A DNA stretch of 16,976 nt from JBBSOW01 sp038259365 (GCA_038259365.1 JBBSOW010000065.1:1-16976); one strand, 5' to 3'. Numbered from the stretch's first letter, positions 6,754 to 14,318 are shown. A program made the numbers and translations. The notes: a model not told the origin generated them from the sequence alone.

Positions 6754-7533
6754 ATGGCAGTGGCAGTGCGGGTGATCCCGTGCCTGGACGTGCACGACGG
6801 GCGGGTGGTGAAGGGGGTCAACTTCGTCAACCTCGCCGATGCGGGCGATCCCGTCGAGCTGGCGACGCTCTACGGCCGCGAGGGCGCCGACGAGCTCACC
6901 TTCCTCGACATCTCGGCCTCCGTGGAGGCCCGCCACACCACCCGCGAGGTCGTCGCGAGGACCGCCGAGACCGTCTTCATCCCGTTGACCGTCGGTGGGG
7001 GAGTCCGCAGCGCTGACGACGTCGATCAACTCCTGCGGACCGGGGCCGACAAGGTCGGCATCAACAGCGCCGCCATCGCCCGTCCCGAGGTGATCTCGGA
7101 GATCACCCGCCGCTTCGGCAACCAGGTGCTCGTGCTCTCGGTCGACGCGCGCCGCGAATCCGACCGGCCGTCCGGCCTCGGTGTCACCACCCACGGCGGC
7201 CGACGCTCCGCCGGCCTGGACGCCCTCGAATGGGCCCGTCGCGCGGTCGAACTGGGGGCGGGAGAGGTGTTGTTGAACTCGATGGACGCCGACGGCACCC
7301 GAGCGGGCTTCGACGTCGAGATGATCTCGGCGGTGCGCCAGGTGGTCAGCGTGCCCCTCATCGCCTCCGGCGGGGCGGGCACCGAGGAGCACTTCGTCGA
7401 GGCCGTGCGCGCCGGAGCCGACGCCGTCCTGGCCGCCAGCGTGTTCCACTACCAAACCCTGAGCATTGCCGGGGTGAAGCGGGCCCTGGCCGCCGCCGGG
7501 TTCGCCGTCCGCCTACCGAAGGAAGCCGCATGA
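6754..7533 (+). CDS. hisF: Imidazole glycerol phosphate synthase cyclase subunit HisF
   Basis: A 259-residue (beta/alpha)8 barrel, the normal HisF length. Catalytic Asp12 is in RVIPCLDVHDGRVVKGVNF, and the second catalytic acid, Asp131, is in VLSVDARRE. Phosphate-binding loops are seen at LTVGGGVRS (79-86) and LIASGGAGT (202-210). With HisH, HisF turns PRFAR and ammonia into imidazole glycerol phosphate and AICAR, joining histidine and purine synthesis. I chose ATG 6754 (MAVAVRVIPC), with AAGGG upstream; a start at 6706 would add 16 residues not seen in the family. No other his gene is in this window, so hisF is apart from its usual partners. Confidence 0.95.
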   Translation: MAVAVRVIPCLDVHDGRVVKGVNFVNLADAGDPVELATLYGREGADELTFLDISASVEARHTTREVVARTAETVFIPLTVGGGVRSADDVDQLLRTGADKVGINSAAIARPEVISEITRRFGNQVLVLSVDARRESDRPSGLGVTTHGGRRSAGLDALEWARRAVELGAGEVLLNSMDADGTRAGFDVEMISAVRQVVSVPLIASGGAGTEEHFVEAVRAGADAVLAASVFHYQTLSIAGVKRALAAAGFAVRLPKEAA

Positions 7534-7543
7534 GGGAGTCCGC

Positions 7544-8464
7544 ATGATCGCCTGGGTGCCCTACGAGAGCGTCGAGCTCGCCCACCAGAAGCTGGGGGAT
7601 CTGCCCGGGAGCGTCGAGCTGGTGGCGTTTCCCGACGTCGAATCGTGGCCAAATTCCATCGCGGAGGTGGAGTTCCTCGTGCTGCCCTATATGAGCGGCA
7701 ACCGCGGGCTGGATCGCAGCGAGGAGATGACCGGCCTCAAGGTCGTCCAGCTGCAGACCGCCGGGTACGAGGGCGTGTTGGAGCGGGTGCCCGACGGGGT
7801 GGCGGTCTGCAACGCCGCCGGGGTGCACGACGCGTCCACCGCCGAGCTGGCGGTCGGCCTCGCCATCGCCAGCGGCCGCCGTCTCGACAGGTTTGCCCGA
7901 CGACAGGCCGAACACCATTGGGATCAGCAGTTCGGGGAGTCTCTGGCCGACAAGCGGGTGCTCATCCTGGGTTACGGCGGGATTGGGGCGTCCATCGAGC
8001 GTCGACTCGCCGGGTTCGAGGTGGCCTCGATCACCCGCGTCGCCCGGCGTCCGCGCTCCGAGCCCGAGGTGCACCCGGTCTCGGAGCTGACCGAACTCCT
8101 GGCCGAGGTCGACATCGTGTTCGTCATCGTGCCGCTGTCCGAGGAGACCACCGGCCTGATCGACGCCGAAGCCCTGGCCGCGCTGCCCGACGGGGCAATG
8201 GTCGTCAACGTGTCCCGCGGCAAGGTCGTCGACACCGACGCGCTGCTGGCCGAGGTCTCCAGCGGGCGCCTGCGGGCCGCCCTCGACGTCACCGATCCCG
8301 AGCCGCTGCCGCCGGAGCACCCGTTGTGGGACTGCGAGAACGCGCTGATCGTCCCGCACGTCGGCGGGGCCAGCACCGCGTTCTTCCCGCGCCGGGATCG
8401 GCTCATCGCCGCCCAGCTCACCCGGTTGGCCGACGGCGAGTCTCTGGCCAACGAAGTCAGCTGA
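7544..8464 (+). CDS. D-isomer-specific 2-hydroxyacid dehydrogenase family protein
   Basis: A 306-residue NAD(P)-dependent oxidoreductase. The dinucleotide-binding loop is LGYGGIGASI (Gly143-Gly148). The catalytic triad of the family is present: Arg225 in VNVSRGKVVD, Glu253 in DVTDPEPLP, and His272 in VPHVGGAS. It would interconvert a 2-oxoacid and its D-2-hydroxyacid in the cytoplasm. It is close in size to glyoxylate/hydroxypyruvate reductase-like members rather than SerA, and it lacks the C-terminal ACT domain of phosphoglycerate dehydrogenase. GAGGGAG precedes the ATG. It starts 10 bases after hisF and is likely cotranscribed. The substrate is not known. Confidence 0.92.
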   Translation: MIAWVPYESVELAHQKLGDLPGSVELVAFPDVESWPNSIAEVEFLVLPYMSGNRGLDRSEEMTGLKVVQLQTAGYEGVLERVPDGVAVCNAAGVHDASTAELAVGLAIASGRRLDRFARRQAEHHWDQQFGESLADKRVLILGYGGIGASIERRLAGFEVASITRVARRPRSEPEVHPVSELTELLAEVDIVFVIVPLSEETTGLIDAEALAALPDGAMVVNVSRGKVVDTDALLAEVSSGRLRAALDVTDPEPLPPEHPLWDCENALIVPHVGGASTAFFPRRDRLIAAQLTRLADGESLANEVS

Positions 8465-8504
8465 CGACGAGCCGAACTAGGCGAACCCGCCCACAAGTGG
8501 AATT

Positions 8505-8927
8505 ATGGCGGTCATGGATTGCTTGTTCTGTGCCATCGTCGCCGGCGACATCGGATCGCGGCAGGTCTACGCCGACGACACCGCGATCGCGTTTCTCGAC
8601 ATCTCGCCGTGGCACCGGGGACACACCCTGGTGATCCCGCGCCGCCACGTGGAGGACCTCCGGAGCCAACCAGGCACGCTGATCGAGATCGCGCCGGCGA
8701 TCGAGACCACCGCCACGCTGCTGACCGAACGCCTGGGTGCCGACGGGCTCAACGTGCTCTCCAGCGCCGGCTCCGTGGCGGGCCAAGAGGTATTCCACCT
8801 GCACGTTCACCTCATCCCGCGCTACGCCGATTCCGCCGGGCTCGGCAACCTCATCGGCCCGCACACCTTGGCGGACGAGGACGACCTGGCGGCGGTGCAT
8901 CGCCAGCTGACCGGCGAGAACGCGTGA
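8505..8927 (+). CDS. HIT-family nucleotide hydrolase/transferase
   Basis: A 140-residue protein with the histidine triad EVFHLHVHLIPRY (His98, His100, His102), the catalytic site that attacks the alpha-phosphate of nucleoside phosphoramidates or dinucleoside polyphosphates. The N-terminal CLFCAIVAGD (Cys6, Cys9) and the RGHTLVIPRRHVED strand (38-51) are standard in HIT proteins. ATG 8505 and ATG 8514 (MDCLFC) are both possible starts; neither has a strong ribosome site. The stop overlaps the following GTG as GTGA, so expression is tied to the membrane glycosyltransferase. The natural substrate cannot be read from sequence. Confidence 0.93.
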   Translation: MAVMDCLFCAIVAGDIGSRQVYADDTAIAFLDISPWHRGHTLVIPRRHVEDLRSQPGTLIEIAPAIETTATLLTERLGADGLNVLSSAGSVAGQEVFHLHVHLIPRYADSAGLGNLIGPHTLADEDDLAAVHRQLTGENA

Positions 8928-10189
8928 GCCTGAGCACCGCCACGCCGGAGTTGGCGCTCGCCTCGGGACCACGCTGGCGGCGCCTGCTGAGCGAGCTGCT
9001 GCCGCCGCTCGCGGTGGCGTTGGTGCTGCTGCCGTTCATCATCTCCGGCGGTCACCTGTGGCCGTGGCGCCCGGCCACGATCGACCTCGACGTCTACATC
9101 TACGCCGTCCGCGACATGTTGGCGGGTAAGGATATCTACCTCACCCGCAGCCCCGGGTGGAACCTGACCTTCATCTACCCGCCGTTCGCCGCGGTGCTGA
9201 TGGCGCCGCTCGCGGTCGGCCCCTACACGCTGTGGCAGGTGTTGTGGACCGGCGCCGGGGTGGCAGCCCAGCAGTCGGTCATCAGGCGGTGCGGGGGGCC
9301 GCGGGGCTGGCGGTTGGGCCTGCTCGGCGTCGCGGTCGTCGTCGGCTGCGAGCCGCTGCGCACGACGCTGGGCTACGGCCAGGTCAACACCTTGCTCATG
9401 TTCCTCGTCGTGGCCGATCTGCTCCCGCGTCCAGGCGCCCGGTTCTCCGCCGACCGCTCGTGGCTGCGCGGCTCGCTGGTCGGGCTGGCCACGGCCATCA
9501 AGCTCACCCCGGCGCTGTTCGCCGTCTTCGCCTTCGTCAGCGGGCGCAAGAAGTTCGCCATCGTCGCCTTCGTGGCCTTCTGCCTCTCCACCGCCGTGGG
9601 GGCGATCTTCCAACCGACCCAGACCCTCGACTACTGGACCGGACTGGCTGGCGGCAACACGCGTGCCCCGTCGGGCCCGAGTTACGTCGGCAACCAGTCG
9701 GTGTTGGGGGCGTTCGCGCGGCTGGTCGGCACGTCCGCGCCCGCGACGATCGTCGGCCTCGCCGCCGGGCTCCTGATCGCCGGGGTCGCCGTCGCGGCGG
9801 CCCGGCACTGGTGGCAGCGGGCGGTCACGCTGGCCGATAGGGCGGTGGCGATCGGCCTCGTCGGTCTGGCCACCTGCCTGGCCTCGCCGTTGTCGTGGAC
9901 CCACCACTACGTGTGGATCCTGCCGCTGGCCATCGGGTTGCTCACCGGGGCGTCGATGCCGAGGTGGCTGCGCGGCGTCGGCCTGTTCTGGTCGTTGTGG
10001 GTCAGCGTCGGGTTGCCGCTGGCGGTGCTGCCCTACGGCGGCGGCCGGGAGGCCGGTTACGCGTGGTGGCAGGATCTGATCGGCAGCCTGGGCCCCATCA
10101 CCGGGGCCGTCCTGGTGGTGGGCCTTGGGGCGTCGATGCTGGCAGGCCGCGGACTGCCGTCCACTGGCCGGTCGAAAGTGGCCACATGA
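8924..10189 (+). CDS. GT87-family (DUF2029) polyprenol-phosphate-mannose-type glycosyltransferase
   Basis: A 421-residue integral membrane protein with about ten hydrophobic segments. GT87 signatures are visible: the acidic loop ATIDLDVYIYAVRDMLAG (51-68) after the first helix, FIYPPFAAVLMAPLA (83-96), GYGQVNTLLMFLVVADLL, then GLATAIKLTPALFAVF, GNQSVLGAFARL and SPLSWTHHYVW. Known members such as mycobacterial alpha-1,2-mannosyltransferases take mannose from polyprenyl-phosphate-mannose on the outer face and add it to lipoglycans. Specificity here is inferred only at family level. The GTG at 8924 lies inside the HIT stop (GTGA). An open frame running further upstream is only the HIT gene read in another frame. 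Confidence 0.85.
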   Translation: MSLSTATPELALASGPRWRRLLSELLPPLAVALVLLPFIISGGHLWPWRPATIDLDVYIYAVRDMLAGKDIYLTRSPGWNLTFIYPPFAAVLMAPLAVGPYTLWQVLWTGAGVAAQQSVIRRCGGPRGWRLGLLGVAVVVGCEPLRTTLGYGQVNTLLMFLVVADLLPRPGARFSADRSWLRGSLVGLATAIKLTPALFAVFAFVSGRKKFAIVAFVAFCLSTAVGAIFQPTQTLDYWTGLAGGNTRAPSGPSYVGNQSVLGAFARLVGTSAPATIVGLAAGLLIAGVAVAAARHWWQRAVTLADRAVAIGLVGLATCLASPLSWTHHYVWILPLAIGLLTGASMPRWLRGVGLFWSLWVSVGLPLAVLPYGGGREAGYAWWQDLIGSLGPITGAVLVVGLGASMLAGRGLPSTGRSKVAT

Positions 10190-10210
10190 TGAGACACGCC
10201 GTTTCACCCG

Positions 10211-10239
10211 TTGACACGCCCGGCGCTTCGTTGCACCAT
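10211..10239 (+). promoter_or_regulatory. Promoter of the ilv leader and operon
   Basis: A perfect TTGACA (10211-10216) is followed after 17 bases by CACCAT (10234-10239). Transcription would begin at or within a few bases of the leader-peptide ATG (10243), so the leader may be translated from a leaderless or nearly leaderless message, as is common in actinobacteria. No Shine-Dalgarno sequence precedes the ATG, in keeping with this. Confidence 0.6.
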
Positions 10240-10250
10240 TGGATGGTGCA
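10232..10250. promoter_or_regulatory. Perfect palindrome over the leader start
   Basis: TGCACCAT (10232-10239) and ATGGTGCA (10243-10250) are exact reverse complements separated by TGG. The left arm covers the candidate -10 element and the right arm begins with the leader ATG. It could be a DNA operator or, if the transcript starts upstream enough, an RNA hairpin that hides the leader start. Confidence 0.45.
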
Positions 10251-10278
10251 CGACCCCCAGATTCTCGTCGTTAGTTAG
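10243..10278 (+). CDS. ilv operon leader peptide (attenuator)
   Basis: An 11-codon open frame encodes MVHDPQILVVS and stops at TAG 10276-10278. Four consecutive codons (10261-10272) call for Ile, Leu, Val and Val, the end products of the operon downstream. A ribosome starved of these amino acids would stall there, just before the first hairpin (10277-10308) and the terminator (10309-10339). This is the standard logic of ilv leader attenuation in actinobacteria. It lies 106 bases before ilvB. It has no Shine-Dalgarno sequence, which suggests leaderless initiation. Confidence 0.75.
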   Translation: MVHDPQILVVS

Positions 10279-10308
10279 CGTGTCGGTTCCTCTGGCCACC
10301 GACACGCT
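10277..10308 (+). promoter_or_regulatory. Leader hairpin of the ilv attenuator
   Basis: AGCGTGTCGGT (10277-10287) and ACCGACACGCT (10298-10308) are perfect 11-base complements around a 10-base loop. The stem begins inside the leader stop codon, so a ribosome stalled at the Ile-Leu-Val-Val codons or resting at the stop would cover its left arm. It ends directly against the terminator stem. It probably acts as the pause or protector hairpin; I could not draw a convincing antiterminator pairing by eye. Confidence 0.7.
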
Positions 10309-10339
10309 CCCTCGTCTGCTTAGGCAGCGGGGGTTTTTT
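10309..10339 (+). terminator. Rho-independent terminator (ilv attenuator)
   Basis: CCCTCG...CTGC (10309-10319) pairs with GCAG-CGGGGG (10324-10333), with one bulged T, one G-T pair and a TTAG loop, followed at once by six T residues (10334-10339). It stands between the leader peptide and ilvB, so it can only be useful as a conditional terminator. Confidence 0.85.
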
Positions 10340-10384
10340 CATGCACGCTGGAGACAGCTAGATGCAACCGAGTGAGAGGCAAAG

Positions 10385-12250
10385 ATGATGGGCACGACCG
10401 CTTCGCCCAGTCCCGCCGCCGCGATGTCCGCCGCCAAGCAGGGGGCCGCCAAGCCCTCGGCGGTGGGCGCGTCAGTGGGTAAGCCAGCCCCCCGGGGCTC
10501 AGCCGGGCAGGAGGCGGGGGCCAGCATCACCGGCTCCAAGTCGCTCGTCCTCGCCCTCGAGCGAGCCGGCGTCGAGGTCATCTTCGGGATCCCCGGCGGG
10601 GCCATTCTCCCGGCCTATGATCCGCTCTACGATTCCGAGCAGGTCCGCCACATCCTGGTCCGCCACGAGCAGGGCGCCGGCCACGCCGCTCAGGGGTACG
10701 CGGTGGCCACCGGTAAGGTCGGGGTGTGCATGGCCACGTCGGGACCGGGCGCCACCAATCTGGTCACCCCGCTCGCCGACGCCTACATGGATTCGGTGCC
10801 GATAGTGGCCATCACCGGGCAGGTGGGCAGCAAGGCGATCGGGACCGACGCCTTCCAAGAGGCCGACATCCGCGGCATCACGATGCCCATCACCAAGCAC
10901 AGCTTCTTGGTCACCGACCCCGACGACATTGCGCACGCCATCGCCGCGGCCTTCCACCTGGCCAGTACCGGGCGCCCCGGTCCCGTGCTGGTGGACATCA
11001 CCAAGGACGCCCTGACCAACCCGACCACCTTCGAGTGGCCGACCGAACTCGACCTGCCCGGGTATCACCCGGTCACCAAGCCGCACGCCAAGCAGGTGCG
11101 CGAGGCCGCCAAGCTCATCGAGCAGGCCAGCAGCCCCGTGCTGTACGTCGGCGGCGGCGTCATCAAGGCGCAGGCGGCCGGGGAGTTGGCGGAGCTGGTC
11201 GAGCTGACCCAGATCCCCGTCGTCACCACGCTGATGGCCCGCGGTGCGGTGCCCGACAGCCACCCCCTCAACATGGGGATGCCCGGCATGCACGGCACCG
11301 TGGCCGCGGTGGGGGCGCTGCAGCGCTCGGACCTGCTCATCGCCCTCGGCACCCGGTTCGACGACCGCGTGACCGGCTTGCTCTCCAGCTTCGCCCCGCT
11401 GGCCAAGGTGATCCACGCCGACATCGATCCGGCCGAGATCTCCAAGAACCGCGTGGCCGACGTGCCGATCGTGGGCGACGCCAAGGAGGTCATCAGCCAA
11501 CTGACCGCCCTGCTGAAGACGGCCGATCTGCCCGACATCTCGTCGTGGCGGAACAACCTCACCGACATCAAGGCCAAATACCCGACCGATCCCCAGATCA
11601 CCGGTGACGGCATCCTGAGTCCGCAAGAGGTCATCCGGCGCATCGGTGAGCTCAGCCCGCCGGACTCGATCTACGCCGCCGGCGTGGGTCAGCACCAGAT
11701 GTGGTCGGCGCACTTCCTGCCCTTCGAGTTCCCGGGCCGTTGGCTGAACTCCGGCGGACTGGGCACGATGGGTTACTGCCTCCCCGCCGCCATGGGCGCC
11801 AAGGCCGGCTGCCCCGACACGGTGGTGTGGGGGATCGACGGGGACGGCTGCTTCCAGATGACCAACCAAGAGCTGGTCACCTGCGCCCTGAACAACATCC
11901 CGATCAAGATCGCGATCATCAACAATCAGAGCCTCGGCATGGTGCGCCAATGGCAGACCTTGTTCTACGACAAGCGATACTCCAACACCGATCTCGAGAC
12001 CAACATGGTGCCGAACTTCCCCATGCTCGCAGAGGCGATGGGGTGCGTGGGGCTCCGCGCCACCACCGAGGCCGAGGTCGATGAGGTGATCAACAAGGCG
12101 CTCTCGATCAACGACAAGCCCGTGGTCGTCGAGTTCGTCGTGCACAAGGACGCCATGGTGTGGCCGATGGTCGCGGCGGGCACGAGCAACGACGCCATCC
12201 AGATCGCCCGCGACATGGCGCCCGTGTGGGACGAGGAGGATCAGCTGTGA
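10385..12250 (+). CDS. ilvB: Acetohydroxyacid synthase large (catalytic) subunit
   Basis: A 621-residue ThDP enzyme that condenses two pyruvates to acetolactate, or pyruvate and 2-oxobutyrate to acetohydroxybutyrate, the first common step to valine, leucine and isoleucine. Seen: FGIPGGAILPAYDPLY (67-82), the catalytic Glu95 in VRHEQGAGHAAQGYA, the FAD-domain segment GTRFDDRVTG, and the ThDP/Mg motif GDGCFQMTNQEL beginning at Gly486 and ending in NN about 28 residues on. The first 45 residues are a low-complexity Ala/Gly/Pro/Ser extension before the conserved ITGSKSLVLAL. ATG 10385 and ATG 10388 are both possible, with GAGAGG upstream. First structural gene of ilvBNC, controlled by the upstream attenuator; its stop overlaps ilvN. 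Confidence 0.97.
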   Translation: MMGTTASPSPAAAMSAAKQGAAKPSAVGASVGKPAPRGSAGQEAGASITGSKSLVLALERAGVEVIFGIPGGAILPAYDPLYDSEQVRHILVRHEQGAGHAAQGYAVATGKVGVCMATSGPGATNLVTPLADAYMDSVPIVAITGQVGSKAIGTDAFQEADIRGITMPITKHSFLVTDPDDIAHAIAAAFHLASTGRPGPVLVDITKDALTNPTTFEWPTELDLPGYHPVTKPHAKQVREAAKLIEQASSPVLYVGGGVIKAQAAGELAELVELTQIPVVTTLMARGAVPDSHPLNMGMPGMHGTVAAVGALQRSDLLIALGTRFDDRVTGLLSSFAPLAKVIHADIDPAEISKNRVADVPIVGDAKEVISQLTALLKTADLPDISSWRNNLTDIKAKYPTDPQITGDGILSPQEVIRRIGELSPPDSIYAAGVGQHQMWSAHFLPFEFPGRWLNSGGLGTMGYCLPAAMGAKAGCPDTVVWGIDGDGCFQMTNQELVTCALNNIPIKIAIINNQSLGMVRQWQTLFYDKRYSNTDLETNMVPNFPMLAEAMGCVGLRATTEAEVDEVINKALSINDKPVVVEFVVHKDAMVWPMVAAGTSNDAIQIARDMAPVWDEEDQL

Positions 12251-12786
12251 ACAGACACACCTTGAGCGTGCTGGTGGAGAACAAGCCGGGCGTGCTGACC
12301 CGGGTGGCGGCGCTGTTCTCTCGTCGCGGCTACAACATCGAGTCCCTCGCCGTCGGCCCCACCGAGTCTCCCGAGCTCTCGCGGATGACCGTCGTCGTGG
12401 CCGCCGAAGATCACGTTCTCGAACAGATGACCAAGCAGCTGAACAAGCTGATCGAGGTGATCAAGATCGTCGAACTCGACGACACCGCGATCCGCCGCGA
12501 GCTGGTGTTGATCAAGGTGCGCGCCGAGGCTCACAACCGCTCGGACGTGCTCGACGTGATCAACCTGTTCAAGGCCAAGGCCGTCGACACCACCACCGAC
12601 TCCATCGTCATCGAGGCCACGGGCAGCCGGCACAAGCTCGAGGCGCTGATCTCGATGCTCGAGCCCTTCGGGGTGCGAGAACTCGCCCAGTCCGGCCTCG
12701 TCGCGATGGGGCGCGGCAGCCGCGCCATCACCGACCGCAACAGCCGGGCGGCCGATCGCGGCGCCCGCGTCACGCGTATCGTCTAG
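12247..12786 (+). CDS. ilvN: Acetohydroxyacid synthase small (regulatory) subunit
   Basis: A 179-residue protein with an N-terminal ACT domain (HTLSVLVENKPGVLTRVAAL, then FSRRGYNIESLAVG, residues 4-38) and the C-terminal small-subunit domain that follows LVLIKVRAE. It activates IlvB and gives feedback inhibition by valine and related amino acids, which bind at ACT-domain interfaces. The GTG at 12247 overlaps the ilvB TGA as GTGA, and GAGGAG lies just upstream. The length is in the usual range for short-type IlvN (160-180). The last 20 residues are rich in Arg and Ala. Confidence 0.96.
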   Translation: MNRHTLSVLVENKPGVLTRVAALFSRRGYNIESLAVGPTESPELSRMTVVVAAEDHVLEQMTKQLNKLIEVIKIVELDDTAIRRELVLIKVRAEAHNRSDVLDVINLFKAKAVDTTTDSIVIEATGSRHKLEALISMLEPFGVRELAQSGLVAMGRGSRAITDRNSRAADRGARVTRIV

Positions 12787-12842
12787 CCGGAACCGCCCCC
12801 AGACTTCCCTACCTTCCGCCATTCAATAAGGAGATTTCACCC

Positions 12843-13874
12843 GTGCCCGCTCAGATGTTCTACGACTCCGACGCCGACCTTTCCGTCATCCAAGACCGCA
12901 GCGTCGCCGTGATCGGTTTCGGTAGCCAGGGTCACGCCCACGCCCTGTCGCTGCGCGATTCCGGCATCGACGTCCGCGTCGGCCTGCCCGAGAGCAGCCG
13001 CAGCCGCGAGCGCGCCGAATCCCAGGGTCTCCGCGTGGTCACCCCCGAGCGGGCGTGCCAAGAGGCCGACCTCATCATGGTCCTGGTGCCCGATCACATT
13101 CAGCGCAAGGTCTACGCCGAGGCCATCGAGCCCAACCTCGAACCCGGCGACGCCCTGTTCTTCGCCCACGGCTTCAACATCCGGTTCGGCTACATCAAAC
13201 CGCCGGAGGGGATCGACGTGGCCATGGTCGCGCCGAAGGGTCCGGGCCACCTGGTGCGTCGCGAGTACTCCGAGGGTCGCGGCGTGCCCGTGCTCGTCGC
13301 CGTGGAGCAGGACGCCTCCGGCAACGCCTGGGATCTCGCCCTGGCCTACGCCAAGGGCATCGGCGGATTGCGCGCCGGTGGCATCAAGACCACCTTCACC
13401 GAGGAGACCGAGACCGACCTGTTCGGCGAGCAGGCGGTGCTGTGCGGCGGCGCCAGCCAGCTCGTCATGTACGGCTTCGAGACCCTCATCGAGGCGGGCT
13501 ACCAGCCCGAGATCGCCTACTTCGAGTGCCTGCACGAGCTCAAGCTCATCGTCGACCTCATGTACGAGGGAGGCATCGCCAAGCAGCGCTGGAGCGTCTC
13601 CGACACCGCCGAGTTCGGCGACTACGTCTCCGGGCCGCGCGTCGTCGACGAGCACGTGAAGAAGAACATGCAGGGCGTTCTGGAGGATATCCGCAACGGC
13701 AAGTTCGCTCAGCGCTTCATCGACGACCAGGACGCCGGCGCCCCCGAGTTCACCGAGTTCCGCAAGAAGGGCGAATCCCACCCCATCGAGACCACCGGCC
13801 GCGAGCTCCGCAAGCTGATGGCCTGGGTCAAGGGCCACGACGACGACTACGTCGAGGGCACCGCCGCCCGGTAG
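12843..13874 (+). CDS. ilvC: Ketol-acid reductoisomerase (class I)
   Basis: A 343-residue class I enzyme that isomerises and reduces acetolactate or acetohydroxybutyrate to the dihydroxy acid with NADPH and Mg. Seen: the Rossmann loop VIGFGSQGHAHALSLRDSG (Gly25-Gly30), His109 in FAHGFNI, Lys132 in VAPKGPGH, and the metal ligands Asp192 and Glu196 (ETDLFGEQ), Glu228 and Glu232 (FECLHELK), at the spacing expected for class I. The cofactor loop after strand two (GLPESSRSRER) carries Ser and Arg residues suited to NADPH. GTG start with AAGGAGA about 9 bases upstream. It follows ilvN after 56 bases with no terminator, so it belongs to the operon. Confidence 0.97.
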   Translation: MPAQMFYDSDADLSVIQDRSVAVIGFGSQGHAHALSLRDSGIDVRVGLPESSRSRERAESQGLRVVTPERACQEADLIMVLVPDHIQRKVYAEAIEPNLEPGDALFFAHGFNIRFGYIKPPEGIDVAMVAPKGPGHLVRREYSEGRGVPVLVAVEQDASGNAWDLALAYAKGIGGLRAGGIKTTFTEETETDLFGEQAVLCGGASQLVMYGFETLIEAGYQPEIAYFECLHELKLIVDLMYEGGIAKQRWSVSDTAEFGDYVSGPRVVDEHVKKNMQGVLEDIRNGKFAQRFIDDQDAGAPEFTEFRKKGESHPIETTGRELRKLMAWVKGHDDDYVEGTAAR

Positions 13875-14318
13875 CCATTCCGCTGTTTGTTGCTCGAGCC
13901 AGTCGATATCCCGCAACCTCACCAGACATTGGGGCCGAACTGGCGTCGGAGGAGATCCAGGCCGAGAGCTTTGTCGAGGTGGACAAAGATCTGGGACTTG
14001 GACAAGATCGCGTTCGACCCCGCGTGGCAGGACACCTCCGACGGGCAGCAGGTTCGCCTCCGCACTGCGCGCACCCTACGTGAGCTCGTCGCGGTCTGGC
14101 CTGGTGGCAGGACCCGAGGGTATGATGAGGGTCAGGCGATGGTGCCCGCCTGGAGCGTGAGCTTCTAACCGCAGCCCTGCTGATGGCGACCTGTTGGTGA
14201 AGGGGCGACGCGTGCGGAATCCGCTTCTGATGAGGTGCTCGCCCTGGCGGCACCCAACCCGGCTGGCTCTGTGGGTCGCGCCCCGACACGCCCAGGGGCC
14301 GGGTGAGTTGAGGTTCCT
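13875..14318. other. 444-base stretch without a defensible gene
   Basis: No frame gives a convincing complete gene. On the minus strand a short segment (about 13920-14000) reads SQIFVHLDKALGLDLLRRQF and then GPNVW before a stop, which looks like a real protein C-terminus. On the plus strand a neighbouring segment (about 13990-14110) reads DLDKIAFDPAWQDTSDGQQV, then RLRTARTLRELVAVW. The two do not belong to one gene, and neither has a start with a ribosome site. I see no tRNA, terminator or transposon end. The region may hold decayed remnants marking a recombination border between the ilv operon and the MutS-like genes. Confidence 0.5.
14111..14133 (+). promoter_or_regulatory. Possible promoter/operator before the MutS-like genes
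   Basis: TATGAT (14121-14126) is a good -10 match but lacks a good -35 hexamer 17-18 bases upstream. It is framed by GACCC (14111-14115) and GGGTC (14129-14133), a 5-bp inverted repeat. It lies about 190 bases before the first MutS-like gene. This is a weak candidate only. Confidence 0.25.

Noticed and set aside
8822..10207. A 461-codon minus-strand frame across the GT87 gene
   Set aside because: Arg/Gly/Gln-rich low-complexity translation opposite a gene with clear family motifs; a GC shadow.
10190..10384. T-box riboswitch upstream of ilvB
   Set aside because: No T-box sequence or long specifier stem is seen, and a leader peptide with Ile-Leu-Val-Val codons explains the terminator.
10499..12145. 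A 548-codon open frame on the minus strand across ilvB
   Set aside because: It is a shadow of the strongly conserved ilvB gene caused by high GC content; its His/Gly/Asp-rich translation resembles no family and it has no ribosome site.
13887..14168. A 93-codon plus-strand frame between ilvC and the MutS-like pair
   Set aside because: Only its second half looks protein-like, the start has no ribosome site and the first half is Arg-rich noise; treated as a possible remnant, not a gene.
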